Positions 1 through 8,461 of a stretch of DNA of 50,583 nucleotides are shown here, piece after piece. Numbering within the stretch: position 1 is the stretch's first letter; every line of letters begins with the position of its first letter. The notes beneath the pieces are model-generated. The model was not told where the DNA came from, searched no databases, and saw only the letters and a program-made list of their open reading frames with translations. Position numbers and translations under genes: made by a program. Origin of the DNA: Ensifer adhaerens (GTDB lineage: Bacteria > Pseudomonadota > Alphaproteobacteria > Rhizobiales > Rhizobiaceae); assembly GCF_013283195.1 (NCBI RefSeq), contig NZ_JABEKT010000005.1, positions 1 to 50,583 on the forward strand. The letters run 5' to 3'.

Positions 1-376
1 CCGCCCTCGTTCAGTGATCGGGCTTATAGACCCCACACCTCGAACACGTCAACAGACAATTTCAAAATAAATGACAGATTTCTGACAAAGCCAGCAAATG
101 CGGGCTTTTTCCCTCAAAAAAACTTTCGAACGCCTCCGAACGGCCTGTGGAGACACATTTTGGCCCTTACTTCTTCACAATCCACCGATCTAAGCGAGAT
201 TATCGGCGCGTCACACGGGGGCGCACGGGGTACGCGGGGGCACGCATATAGGGGTGTGCACTGCCCTCCCCTATCCTCCCCATGGATTTGACTCCCGTGT
301 GCGAAAGATGCACATCTTCGCGCAACGTATCGCCTGCAAGAATACGGCAAGAGAAATCAGGGGCCCCCAGCTCGGA
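1..376. other. Leading non-coding stretch before the M23 peptidase gene
   Basis: I see no convincing gene in these bases. The only structure is a short hairpin followed by a T-run (listed separately). The downstream frame could be opened as early as base 254, but the better start at 377 leaves this stretch as leader or promoter. No promoter matches confidently. Confidence 0.5.
87..110 (+). terminator. Weak intrinsic terminator near the left edge
   Basis: A short stem (AAAGCC.GC pairing with GC.GGCTTT, one internal mismatch, AAAT loop) is followed by a run of five T. It would end a plus-strand transcript entering from outside the window. The stem is short, so this is moderate evidence only. 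Confidence 0.4.
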
Positions 377-2332
377 ATGATCACCGACAAGAAAATGGTC
401 CGGTCGCTCGGCGACCAACCGCCGATCCTTGCGGACGGCCGGCGCGCGCCGGACAGGCGCGAGATTTCGTTGCGCTGGCTTTCCGGCACCTTCCTGACAG
501 GTATCACCTCCAGTCTTCTTATGGGCGTCGCCCTTTTCGCAGCGCTCGACGGTCGCCAGCAGCTGGCAATCCCGGCCGAAGCCTATGCCGCACTCGACGC
601 ATCGAACGGCGGCAACGCCCCCGTCACCGCCAAGCGCGGCGACCGTATCCTTTCTCCCAACATCGTTGCCAAGCCGGCCGACAAGACCGTCATGGAAGTC
701 TCGACGATGATCCATGACGGCGAGAAGGAAGTGGTACGCAAGCAGCCCTTCGTTCACGTCAAGATGGCGCTTGCCGCCAACCACCAGGTTTCCGACAGCT
801 ATCCCGACTTCGATCCGCTGGCGATCTTCTCCACCGACGACGCCGATGCCGAACCGCAGGTCGCGCGCACCGGCACGCTCTACGGCTCGAACGTCGATTC
901 CGAGGTGGCGCTGAAGACGGTGGATTTTCCGATCAACGGCTCGAGCCTCACTTTCGACAGTTCTATGTCGCTCGACGAGGTCGAAGAGAACGTCCGCACC
1001 AACGGTTCGGTCTTGACCGAAGGCAGCACCCAGGTCGCGTCGCTCTTCTATGTCGATCCGCAGCGTTTCGCTTCCGATAGCGACGGCCTCGACCTTTTGC
1101 AGGGCCTGACGGCACGCATCGTCGAACAGAACAAGAGTGATGCTGCCTACGAGAGCATCAACGAACAAAGCACCGAATACGCCGACGATATCATTCCGGT
1201 GCGCCGCAAGACCGGTATCGCGACCGCCATGGTCAATGCCGGCTACGCCAAGGCGCAGGCCGAAGACGCCGCCTCCTATATCGGCGACGCGCTCGGCGCC
1301 AAGGAATTGAACGACGGCGACGTGCTGCGCATCGGCATCATCCAAAAGGGCGAAGAAGCCCGCATCGTTCGCGCCACCATCTATTCGCGCAATCGCCATG
1401 TGCTGACGATGGCCGTCGACGACGGCGGCCGTTTCGTACCCGGCGCCGAACCGCCGAGGCTCGATGCGGTCGCGACCGCCTTCGACGACAACGGCACGCC
1501 GACGATCACCAGCACCCACGATCTGCCGCGCGTCTATGATGGTATCTACCGCGCAGCCCTGTCCTACGGCATGAACGCCGACATGGTCGGGCTCGTCGTC
1601 AAGCTGCTCGCCAGCAACGTCGACTTCCAGGCGCAGCTGAAGCCAACGGATTCGCTCGAAGCCTTCTTCTCGGTCACCGACGATCGCGGCATGGCGACGG
1701 CGGAGTCCGAACTGCTTTACGTCAAGGCGAAGTTCGGTGATGCCGAAACGACCTTCTACCGCTTCCAGGACCCGGACGACAATTCGATCGACTACTTCAA
1801 CAGCGAAGGCAAGAGCATCCGGCAGTTCCTGCTGCGCAACCCCGTGCCGAACGGCCATTTCCGCTCCGGCTTCGGCATGCGCCGCCACCCGATCCTCGGC
1901 TTCTCGCGTATGCACACCGGCGTCGATTGGGCAGCCCCCCGTGGCACGCCGATCATCGCTGCCGGTAACGGCACGGTGGAGAAAGCCGGCTGGGATTCCG
2001 GCGGATACGGTAACCAGACGCTGATCCGCCACGCCAACGGTTATGTCTCGTCCTACAACCACCAGAGCGCGATCGCCAAGACCGTCAAGGCCGGCGCAAA
2101 AGTCGTCCAGGGTCAGGTGATCGGCTGGGTCGGCACAACAGGCCTTTCGACCGGTCCGCACCTGCATTACGAGTTGATCGTCAACGGCAACAAGGTCGAT
2201 CCGCTGCGCATCCGCCTGCCAGGCGGCAAATCGCTCGACGGCGATGCACTTGCGAAGTTCGAAAAGGAACGGGACCGCATCGACGAGTTGCTGAACAAGG
2301 ACGGCAACGGCAGCGAAGTCGCCAGCAAGTAG
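377..2332 (+). CDS. Membrane-anchored M23 family metallopeptidase
   Basis: About 651 residues. A hydrophobic segment at about residues 35-57 after a basic N-terminus suggests a single inner-membrane anchor, with the rest in the periplasm. The C-terminus is a LytM/M23 zinc endopeptidase domain: H513 and D517 in MHTGVD and the HLHYE motif (H595, H597) supply the metal ligands and catalytic histidine. The long middle part resembles the LysM/OapA-like region of rhizobial M23 proteins. Such enzymes cut peptidoglycan cross-links or act in cell-wall remodelling; all metal ligands are intact, so an active enzyme is expected. The ATG at 377 was chosen because the anchor then sits near the N-terminus; the frame is open from 254, adding 41 poor residues. 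It converges on clpB with a shared terminator. Confidence 0.9.
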   Translation: MITDKKMVRSLGDQPPILADGRRAPDRREISLRWLSGTFLTGITSSLLMGVALFAALDGRQQLAIPAEAYAALDASNGGNAPVTAKRGDRILSPNIVAKPADKTVMEVSTMIHDGEKEVVRKQPFVHVKMALAANHQVSDSYPDFDPLAIFSTDDADAEPQVARTGTLYGSNVDSEVALKTVDFPINGSSLTFDSSMSLDEVEENVRTNGSVLTEGSTQVASLFYVDPQRFASDSDGLDLLQGLTARIVEQNKSDAAYESINEQSTEYADDIIPVRRKTGIATAMVNAGYAKAQAEDAASYIGDALGAKELNDGDVLRIGIIQKGEEARIVRATIYSRNRHVLTMAVDDGGRFVPGAEPPRLDAVATAFDDNGTPTITSTHDLPRVYDGIYRAALSYGMNADMVGLVVKLLASNVDFQAQLKPTDSLEAFFSVTDDRGMATAESELLYVKAKFGDAETTFYRFQDPDDNSIDYFNSEGKSIRQFLLRNPVPNGHFRSGFGMRRHPILGFSRMHTGVDWAAPRGTPIIAAGNGTVEKAGWDSGGYGNQTLIRHANGYVSSYNHQSAIAKTVKAGAKVVQGQVIGWVGTTGLSTGPHLHYELIVNGNKVDPLRIRLPGGKSLDGDALAKFEKERDRIDELLNKDGNGSEVASK

Positions 2333-2399
2333 CCCGCACAATCTGGCGGTGACTTCTGCCGGTTGGCGGCTGATGCCTCCATTTGCGATGCATGAACGC

Positions 2400-2427
2400 A
2401 AAAGGCCGCCCCGAAAGGCGGCCTTTT
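2400..2427. terminator. Bidirectional terminator between the M23 peptidase gene and clpB
   Basis: A perfect 11-bp stem (AAAAGGCCGCC with GGCGGCCTTTT) and a six-base loop. A-runs on one side and T-runs on the other let it serve both convergent genes. Confidence 0.85.
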
Positions 2428-2440
2428 CCAGTTTCTGCGG

Positions 2441-5047
2441 TTAGGCGGCTTCTTTTTCCGAACGCGCCCCGCCCTTGAAGTTCAGCCGGTCGGAGCCGGC
2501 CAGAACCTTGATGGTCGATCCATCCGGGAACTCGCCCTGGAGGATCTTCTCGGCGAGCGGGTCCTGAAGATACTTCTGGATCGCTCGCTTCAGCGGGCGA
2601 GCGCCGTAGGCCGGATCGTAACCCTTGTCGGCCAGAAACGCCCTTGCATCGTCCTCCAGCTCCAGCGAGATCTTGCGTTCGGACAAGAGCTTGAGCAGCC
2701 GTGCCAGCTGGATATCGACGATCGCGCCCATTTCAGAGCGACGAAGCCTGTGGAACAGGATGATCTCGTCGACGCGGTTCAGGAACTCCGGCCGGAAGGC
2801 CGACTTGACGACGTCCATCACCTGGTCGCGAACCACATCGCTGTCTTCGTTTTCACCCAGACTGACCAGATACTCGGCACCGAGGTTCGAGGTCATGATG
2901 ATCATCGTGTTGCGGAAGTCGACGGTGCGGCCCTGACCATCGGTCAGGCGGCCGTCATCAAGCACCTGCAGGAGCACGTTGAAGACATCCGGATGCGCCT
3001 TCTCGATTTCGTCGAACAGCACGACCTGATAGGGCCGGCGGCGGACGGATTCGGTCAGCGCGCCACCTTCCTCGTAGCCGACATAGCCCGGAGGTGCACC
3101 GATCAGCCGGGCGACCGAGTGCTTCTCCATGTATTCCGACATGTCGATACGCAGAAGCGCGGTCTCGTCGTCGAACAGGAAGCGCGCAAGCGCCTTGGTC
3201 AACTCGGTCTTGCCGACCCCGGTCGGACCGAGGAAGATGAACGAGCCGATCGGCCGGTTCGGATCCTGCAGGCCGGCACGGGCGCGGCGAACGGCACGCG
3301 ATACCGCCTGGACGGCATCGCCCTGACCAACGACCCATTTCGCCAGCTCGTCTTCCATACGAAGCAGCTTGTCGCGTTCGCCTTCCAGCATCTTGTCGAC
3401 CGGGATCCCGGTCCAGCGCGAAACGATATGGGCGATGTTGTCGGGGGTCACGACCTCCTGCACCATCGGATTGGCGTTGGCGTTTTCCTGGCTTTCAGCA
3501 TCGGCAAGCTCCTTCTCGAGCTTCGGGATGACGCCGTAAGTCAACTCACCGGCGCGCTGGAATTCACCCTTGCGCTGGACGATCGCCAGTTCGTTGCGGG
3601 CTTCCTCGAGCTGCTTCTTGAGGTCGGCGGCGCGGCCAAGCTTCTGCTTTTCCGACTGCCAGCGGGCCGTCAGCGCCGATGCCTGCTCTTCGAGCGAGAC
3701 GACGTCAAGCTCGAGCTTCTCCAGCCGGTCCTTAGACGAAGCGTCCGTTTCCTTCTTCAGGGCTTCCCGCTCGATCTTCAGCTGCATGATGCGCCGGTCG
3801 AGTTCGTCAAGCTCCTCGGGCTTCGAATCCACCTGCATGCGCAACCGCGAGGCAGCTTCGTCCATCAGGTCGATCGCCTTGTCCGGCAGGAACCGATCGG
3901 TGATGTAGCGGTTGGACAGCGTCGCGGCAGCAACCAGCGCGGAATCGGAGATCCGCACCTTGTGATGCTGCTCGTACTTTTCCTTGAGGCCACGCAGGAT
4001 CGAGATCGTGTCCTCGACCGTCGGCTCCTCGACCATGACAGGCTGGAAGCGCCGGGCAAGCGCTGCGTCCTTTTCGACATGCTTGCGGTATTCGTCGAGC
4101 GTCGTCGCGCCGACGCAATGCAGCTCGCCACGCGCGAGCGCGGGCTTCAGGAGGTTGGAGGCGTCCATCGCCCCTTCCGCCTTGCCGGCACCGACCAGCG
4201 TGTGCATTTCGTCGATGAACAGGATGATCTCGCCGTTTTCCGCCTGCACTTCGTTGAGCACGGCCTTCAGCCGCTCTTCGAACTCGCCGCGGAACTTCGC
4301 GCCTGCGATCAACGCGCCCATGTCGAGCGCCATCAGCTGCTTGTCCTTGAGGCTTTCCGGCACGTCGCCATTGACGATGCGCAGCGCCAGGCCCTCGGCG
4401 ATCGCCGTCTTGCCGACGCCGGGCTCACCGATCAGGACAGGATTGTTCTTGGTCCGGCGCGAAAGCACCTGGATCGTGCGACGGATTTCGTCGTCACGGC
4501 CGATCACCGGGTCGAGCTTGCCTTCGCGCGCATCGGCCGTCAGGTCTCGGGCATACTTCTTCAGGCTGTCGAAGCCCTGCTCGGCATTGGCGCTGTCGGC
4601 CGTGCGGCCCTTGCGAATGTCGTTGATGACCTGGTTGAGCTTGGTCGGCGTCACGCCGGCCTTCTTCAGGATATCGGCGGTGGCGGCCGTGCTTTCGATC
4701 GCCAGTGCCAGCAGCAGGCGCTCGACGGTGACGAAGCTGTCGCCGGCCTTCTTGGCCGCCTCTTCAGCGCTCGAAAAGACGCGCGCGAGCGGCTGCGACA
4801 AATAGACGGAACCGTTGCCGCCGGAAACCTTCGGCAGTTTTGCGAGCGCTGCATCGTTGCCGGCGCGTGCTTCGCGCACGTCGCCACCCGCCCGCTCGAT
4901 CAGCGAAGCGGCCATACCCTGGTCGTCGTCAAGCAGCACTTTCAGCACATGCTCGGGCGTGAACTGCTGGTGTCCCTGCGCCAGCGCATAGGTCTGCGCC
5001 GATTGCAGGAAACCGCGCACACGTTCGGAGTATTTCTCGATATTCAT
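2441..5047 (-). CDS. clpB: ATP-dependent disaggregase ClpB (Hsp100)
   Basis: 868 residues, the usual full length. It holds the Clp N domain (about 1-145), first AAA+ module with Walker [10 protein letters not shown] near residue 207, the coiled-coil middle domain (about 400-520), second AAA+ module with GPTGVGKTE near residue 606, and the C-terminal D2-small domain. ClpB extracts polypeptides from aggregates in the cytoplasm with DnaK/DnaJ/GrpE. No ClpP-binding IGF/L loop is apparent, as expected for ClpB rather than ClpA. It is monocistronic, with a terminator downstream and an RpoH-like promoter about 125 bases upstream, fitting heat-shock control. Confidence 0.98.
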   Translation of the reverse strand: MNIEKYSERVRGFLQSAQTYALAQGHQQFTPEHVLKVLLDDDQGMAASLIERAGGDVREARAGNDAALAKLPKVSGGNGSVYLSQPLARVFSSAEEAAKKAGDSFVTVERLLLALAIESTAATADILKKAGVTPTKLNQVINDIRKGRTADSANAEQGFDSLKKYARDLTADAREGKLDPVIGRDDEIRRTIQVLSRRTKNNPVLIGEPGVGKTAIAEGLALRIVNGDVPESLKDKQLMALDMGALIAGAKFRGEFEERLKAVLNEVQAENGEIILFIDEMHTLVGAGKAEGAMDASNLLKPALARGELHCVGATTLDEYRKHVEKDAALARRFQPVMVEEPTVEDTISILRGLKEKYEQHHKVRISDSALVAAATLSNRYITDRFLPDKAIDLMDEAASRLRMQVDSKPEELDELDRRIMQLKIEREALKKETDASSKDRLEKLELDVVSLEEQASALTARWQSEKQKLGRAADLKKQLEEARNELAIVQRKGEFQRAGELTYGVIPKLEKELADAESQENANANPMVQEVVTPDNIAHIVSRWTGIPVDKMLEGERDKLLRMEDELAKWVVGQGDAVQAVSRAVRRARAGLQDPNRPIGSFIFLGPTGVGKTELTKALARFLFDDETALLRIDMSEYMEKHSVARLIGAPPGYVGYEEGGALTESVRRRPYQVVLFDEIEKAHPDVFNVLLQVLDDGRLTDGQGRTVDFRNTMIIMTSNLGAEYLVSLGENEDSDVVRDQVMDVVKSAFRPEFLNRVDEIILFHRLRRSEMGAIVDIQLARLLKLLSERKISLELEDDARAFLADKGYDPAYGARPLKRAIQKYLQDPLAEKILQGEFPDGSTIKVLAGSDRLNFKGGARSEKEAA

Positions 5048-5179
5048 ACTTTACCTCCATAGCCCATCGGGCCCGTCACGCGGCACCCGCTGGTGTTTCA
5101 GGATCAGGCTCCCTCATTCGGCGAACCTGTCATTGGGCATCGATCCACACCTTGCGCGGGATCAACACGTCCGTAGCGA

Positions 5180-5210
5180 ATATGGGGCAGCGGTTTTGGA
5201 AATTAAAGGG
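5180..5210 (-). promoter_or_regulatory. Sigma-32 (RpoH)-type heat-shock promoter of clpB
   Basis: Read on the minus strand, CCCTTTAA (5210-5203) and CCCCATAT (5187-5180) are 15 bases apart. This is close to the proteobacterial RpoH pattern CCCTTGAA-N13-15-CCCCATNT, with one mismatch in the -35 element. Transcription would start near base 5172, leaving a leader of roughly 125 bases before the clpB ATG. The position and clpB target make this likely functional. Confidence 0.7.
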
Positions 5211-5250
5211 CTGATTGCATGTCGCAATTAGGAAATCTCGTCCGTGACGA

Positions 5251-5285
5251 AAACGACCACGCATCTTTGCGATGCGTGGTCGTTT
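5251..5285 (-). terminator. Strong hairpin downstream of the oxidoreductase gene
   Basis: A perfect 15-bp inverted repeat (5251-5265 with 5271-5285) has a five-base loop TTTGC. On the minus strand the stem ends in GTCGTTTT, a short T-run, 65 bases past the stop of the gene that ends at 5350. It lies between that gene and the clpB promoter, so it probably insulates clpB. Confidence 0.7.
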
Positions 5286-5349
5286 GCAGATGGAGGTCAC
5301 GCGTCACCTCGACGCGTCGAACGAACGCGCCTCGGCAGTGGCAGATGCA

Positions 5350-6363
5350 TCAGTGATCAACGAACGACGTGCCGAACTCCTTCATGCGAGAGACGTAGTA
5401 TGCCGGCTCGATCAGGACCTCCGGAAGGTAGAGACCCGCCTTGGGCGCCGCGCCGCCATCAAGACCGAGCATGCGCTCGACCGCAAGTGCGACGCCAAGC
5501 GCCGTCAGCGGCGCCTGTCCTTGGGGGTGGACAATCTCATGCTTGCGGGCGAGGCGCTCTCCGTCTTTCGACGTCCCTTCGATTTCGAGCATGATCTCCG
5601 TCGAAAAAGGTTCGCCGCGCCTCCGGCTGGCGGAAACGCTGTAGGCGAGGTCCAGGCGGATCTCCTTTGCACCGGTCTTGGCAGCCAGCGCCATGACGTC
5701 GAAGGGCGAGTAGGCGGCCGCATCAAGTTCGAAGCCATCGACGCTGGTGTAACGCGCACTCGCCTCCTGGCCGCTCACCCAATGCAGCTTGCCGTCCTTG
5801 ACCGTGAGCGAGGCCGGTGCAGTCCCGGTGATGCGATTGTAGTCGGCAAGAGCCGCCGGCCCGCCCATATCCTCCTCGTCGAGAAGCACGCCGATGCGGA
5901 TCGCATCGACGGTCCTGTAAGACGAGAGAGCGTCAAGCACGGGGAAGATCGCGGCTCCGGCCAGCCAATGACTGGCAAGCAGGATCGGCGCCTTGTCCGG
6001 CGCATGGATATATTGCGCAACCTCCGGCCCGATCTCGAACGTTCCGCTGGAAACGCTGACATAGGGGATGCCCTTCTGCTGCGCGTAACGCATCGAAGTC
6101 AGCCTCTCGTCCTTGACGAAGATGACCACGGCGCTGAAACCGGCATTGTCGGGGAGACCGAGATCGGCGCGCTCGAGATCGATCCGCACACCGGTTGCTC
6201 CACTGAGCTCGCTGGCCACCGCTTGCGCCCGGACAAGATCTCGACCGCCGATTGCCAGCGGCAGATCGGGATACAGCCTGCGGATCGCCCTGGCCGCCTG
6301 CGATCCGACGACGCCCGAACCGCCAATGATCAGCACGGGTGAGAACTTGCTCGACATGTTCAT
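5350..6363 (-). CDS. Saccharopine dehydrogenase-like NAD(P)-binding oxidoreductase
   Basis: 337 residues from the ATG at 6363, which follows AGGAG by a few bases; an upstream ATG at 6453 would run through the operator region. The N-terminus is a Rossmann fold with GGSGVVGS and a GGRD basic patch typical of the saccharopine dehydrogenase/short-chain homospermidine-type NADP-binding family. The C-terminal half is an alpha/beta substrate domain with no signature I can tie to one substrate, so the reaction is unknown; lysine metabolism should not be assumed. It is divergent from a TetR regulator, and the two share a 240-base region with a tandem operator-like site 39 bases from this start, suggesting local repression relieved by a ligand. 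Confidence 0.8.
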   Translation of the reverse strand: MNMSSKFSPVLIIGGSGVVGSQAARAIRRLYPDLPLAIGGRDLVRAQAVASELSGATGVRIDLERADLGLPDNAGFSAVVIFVKDERLTSMRYAQQKGIPYVSVSSGTFEIGPEVAQYIHAPDKAPILLASHWLAGAAIFPVLDALSSYRTVDAIRIGVLLDEEDMGGPAALADYNRITGTAPASLTVKDGKLHWVSGQEASARYTSVDGFELDAAAYSPFDVMALAAKTGAKEIRLDLAYSVSASRRRGEPFSTEIMLEIEGTSKDGERLARKHEIVHPQGQAPLTALGVALAVERMLGLDGGAAPKAGLYLPEVLIEPAYYVSRMKEFGTSFVDH

Positions 6364-6401
6364 ATCTCCTAGACGGGAACGAGGTCGGCATTTTTGCCAA
6401 C

Positions 6402-6428
6402 CTACCATTAGTAAGTTACCATTGGTAG
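6402..6428. promoter_or_regulatory. Tandem operator-like site between the oxidoreductase and tetR genes
   Basis: TACCATTAGTA (6403-6413) and TACCATTGGTA (6417-6427) are near-identical, each almost self-palindromic, with starts 14 bases apart. The whole 27-base block is also an imperfect palindrome centred on GTAAGTTAC. Such sites are typical of TetR-family operators, and a TetR gene begins 178 bases away. The assignment to that regulator is inference. Confidence 0.65.
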
Positions 6429-6475
6429 ATAAGTAGCGAATCCGCTGCGTCAAGAGATCTCGATATTTTATCGCC

Positions 6476-6580
6476 TACAGCGCCGCGCGTCTTATCAGAC
6501 GCGCAAAGGCCCTGCAGCACTTTGAATTGCTGCATGTTTTATCCTTGAATCGAATAGGATTTAAGGAAACATGCAGCAGC
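6476..6580. repeat. Rhizobial palindromic intergenic repeat (full copy)
   Basis: Two nested structures lie side by side. An 8-bp hairpin GCGCGTCT/AGACGCGC with a 4-base loop (6485-6504) is followed by a longer inverted repeat GCTGCATGTTT (6529-6539) with AAACATGCAGC (6567-6577). The segment GCAGCACTTTGAATT between them recurs at about 28232, marking a dispersed family. I remember near-identical elements in Sinorhizobium intergenic DNA, but have not compared them here. It sits directly before the tetR start. Confidence 0.7.
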
Positions 6581-6605
6581 GTGGACGACCCGAGGAGAGC
6601 AGCCG

Positions 6606-7190
6606 ATGGCAAAGACGGCAATCAGGAAACTTGCCAAGCCCGAACGGCGTGCCCAGCTCCTTGAAACCTCCAAGGAGATCCTGCGGGAATGCGGCGCCGA
6701 CGCCCTCACCTTGGGCCACCTTGCCGAGCGCGCCGGCGTCAGCAAACCGATCGCCTACGAGCACTTCGGCACCCGCGAGGGGCTGCTGATCGCGCTTTCG
6801 CGCGAGATCGAGGAGCGCCATACCGAAAAGTTGAAGAAGGCGTTGCAGGAGACACCATCCGATCTGTCATCCGTCGCCCGCACCATCGGCTCCGTTTACA
6901 TCGGCTGCGCCTCGGAAAATGGTGCGGAATGGCAGGCTATGTCGAGCGCGCTGCGTGGCAATGCCGAGATGGATCGCGTTCAGCAGGAACTCGCCGACGA
7001 CTATGTCGCGCTCATAGGCGCCGCCGTCGGCCCCTTCGCCAATCTTTCCAAGGACGATCTGCGCCTGCGCTGCGCGGGCCTTGCCGGTGCTGCGGAAACG
7101 ATTGCCCGCGAGTTTGTCCGTGGCCGAGCGACCGAGGAGAATGCGGCTGCCAATCTCGCAGCCTTGATCGTCAACGGGATCAGCGCCTGA
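6606..7190 (+). CDS. TetR/AcrR family transcriptional regulator
   Basis: 194 residues, the normal length. The helix-turn-helix is at about residues 28-55: TLGHLAERAGVSKPIAYEHF, with the usual FGTREGL continuation. The C-terminal ligand-binding domain has no specific signature. GAGGAGAGCAGCCG places a ribosome site before the ATG. It is divergent from a saccharopine dehydrogenase-like oxidoreductase with tandem operator-like boxes between them, so it probably represses that gene and possibly itself. The ligand is unknown. Confidence 0.9.
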   Translation: MAKTAIRKLAKPERRAQLLETSKEILRECGADALTLGHLAERAGVSKPIAYEHFGTREGLLIALSREIEERHTEKLKKALQETPSDLSSVARTIGSVYIGCASENGAEWQAMSSALRGNAEMDRVQQELADDYVALIGAAVGPFANLSKDDLRLRCAGLAGAAETIAREFVRGRATEENAAANLAALIVNGISA

Positions 7191-7236
7191 TTACGGCACA
7201 CTGAAGCGGCGTTTGAGCGATCACGAGGGTACCTGA

Positions 7237-7285
7237 TGCGAGAGCGCCGGGCGTTCGGAACAACGCTCTCGCACTCTCTTTCCAA
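7237..7285 (+). terminator. Probable terminator of the tetR gene
   Basis: A 10-bp perfect inverted repeat TGCGAGAGCG/CGCTCTCGCA (7237-7246 with 7264-7273) lies about 50 bases past the tetR stop. The following CTCTCTTTCC is pyrimidine-rich but not a clean T-run. Confidence 0.45.
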
Positions 7286-7368
7286 AGCATCTTGTCCGCC
7301 TTCGGTGATGCCACTTGAAAGCGGGCGGCTCCAGCAGGCTTCAGCCGCCGCCCGATAACCCGGGCAAC

Positions 7369-7401
7369 AAAAAACCCGGCCGCAAGGCGGACCGGGCTTT
7401 T
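7369..7401 (-). terminator. Terminator of the DUF4167 gene
   Basis: On the minus strand the stem formed by 7397-7388 and 7383-7375 (CCCGG.CCGC type, one bulge, AAGG loop) is followed by six T. It lies about 40 bases past the stop of the gene ending at 7443. Confidence 0.8.
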
Positions 7402-7442
7402 GATATCTGCTTTTTCCGGGCCGCATACGGCCCTGCGAAAAC

Positions 7443-8129
7443 TTACTCGGACGCGGCCAGTGCCGGAGCTTCCGGAGGCGCTTCGCCAGAAGCTTCGCCT
7501 TCGCCGGCAGCTTCATCCGTTGCACTGCGGCGCGGACGGCGCGGGCGCGGTGCGCTGCGGCGACGCGAGGCCGCACGACCGGACGCCGCTGGCGTCTCTT
7601 CTTCCATGGCGACTTCGGCCGGCGTGCCTTCGATGACGGGCTGCGGGCCCGAACCGTCGATCACCGGCTGCTGCTCGACGACCACCACGGGAGCCGGAGC
7701 GGCTGCAACCTGGGCCGGCGCTTCGTCGGCATAGCCCTGATCCAGATCGTCCTGATCCTGATCCTGGTCCTGGTCGTTGCCATCCTGTCCGCGGAAGTCC
7801 TGGCGCTCTTCGCGCTGGAAGCGGTCCTGCATCTGCGCCTGCGCGGCTGCGATAATGCGGTTGTAATGCTCGGCGTGCTGGAGATAGTTTTCAGCGATGA
7901 CACGGTCGCCAGAACTCTGCGCGTCACGAGCCAGTGCCGAGTATTTCTCGGCGATATGCTGCGCGGTGCCGCGAATCTTCACGTCCGGACCCGAACTATC
8001 ATAGGTCCGTGTCAGGGGATTGGATCCCTTGCGGTTATGATTGTTGTTATTTCCGTTGTTGTTATTGTTGTTGTTATTATTGTTGTTATTCCGCCCGCGG
8101 CCGCGCTTGTTTTGCTGTCCTGGCCTCAT
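7443..8129 (-). CDS. DUF4167 domain protein with asparagine-rich N-terminus
   Basis: 228 residues. After a basic, Gln/Arg-rich start comes an almost pure Asn tract (about residues 14-31). The conserved DUF4167 core follows (about 45-105), with a tetratricopeptide-like helix pair around EKYSALARDA and AENYLQHAEHYNRI. The tail holds an Asp/Gln repeat (QDQDQDQD, about 120-130), a Pro/Ala/Val stretch and an Arg-rich segment before an Ala/Glu-rich end. The family is characteristic of alphaproteobacteria and has no firm function; the basic low-complexity regions suggest nucleic-acid or ribosome association, which is inference. The Asn tract is encoded by AAC/AAT triplets and could vary in length. 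It has its own terminator. Confidence 0.85.
   Translation of the reverse strand: MRPGQQNKRGRGRNNNNNNNNNNNNGNNNNHNRKGSNPLTRTYDSSGPDVKIRGTAQHIAEKYSALARDAQSSGDRVIAENYLQHAEHYNRIIAAAQAQMQDRFQREERQDFRGQDGNDQDQDQDQDDLDQGYADEAPAQVAAAPAPVVVVEQQPVIDGSGPQPVIEGTPAEVAMEEETPAASGRAASRRRSAPRPRRPRRSATDEAAGEGEASGEAPPEAPALAASE
8037..8091. repeat. Trinucleotide repeat coding an Asn tract
   Basis: GTT/ATT triplets on the plus strand (AAC/AAT codons on the minus strand) run nearly uninterrupted for about 18 units within the 5' part of the DUF4167 gene. Length changes in threes would keep the frame. Confidence 0.8.
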
Positions 8130-8461
8130 AGTACATTCACCCGAATTCTCTTGATAATGATGATCATGTGGTTTCGTCTTCCGGCCGGATAAGTCCGCGC
8201 CCGACAGGCCGCGCGCCGGTGAGCCCGCACATTGGCGGCTTCGGCGCCGACTGGCGTCAAATTAACAGGTACCTGCACAAGGCACTGTTGAACCCTAGCA
8301 ACTCTTTCTTGAGAGCAATCCCCGTGGCCAGGTCATACCGGAACGAATCTTAGGTCCATGACCATCTGCCCAGTGCGCGGGCAAACTAGCCCGCTTCCTC
8401 TGGGATTCCAAGCCCTTTCTTTGCGTCTGCAAGAAAGAAGATGCGCCAGTGCAGCATTTTT
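8130..8461. other. Intergenic region between the DUF4167 gene and prmC
   Basis: No gene is supported. It must hold the DUF4167 promoter and the end of the prmC transcript. The only structure is a 6-bp GCGGGC/GCCCGC hairpin at 8377-8394 without a T-run. Confidence 0.4.

Noticed and set aside
200..2401. Long open frame on the minus strand over the M23 peptidase gene (about 733 codons)
   Set aside because: It is a mirror of a real gene in GC-rich DNA: Val/Asp/Arg-rich composition, no domain and no ribosome site, while the plus strand has intact catalytic motifs.
2750..5062. Long plus-strand frame opposite clpB (about 770 codons)
   Set aside because: Antisense shadow of clpB with no recognisable motif.
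8037..8091. Repeat array that could be mistaken for a CRISPR or satellite
   Set aside because: It is a simple triplet repeat inside a coding gene, without spacers.
8377..8394. GCGGGC/GCCCGC hairpin downstream of prmC
   Set aside because: Six-base stem with no T-run; too weak to call a terminator.
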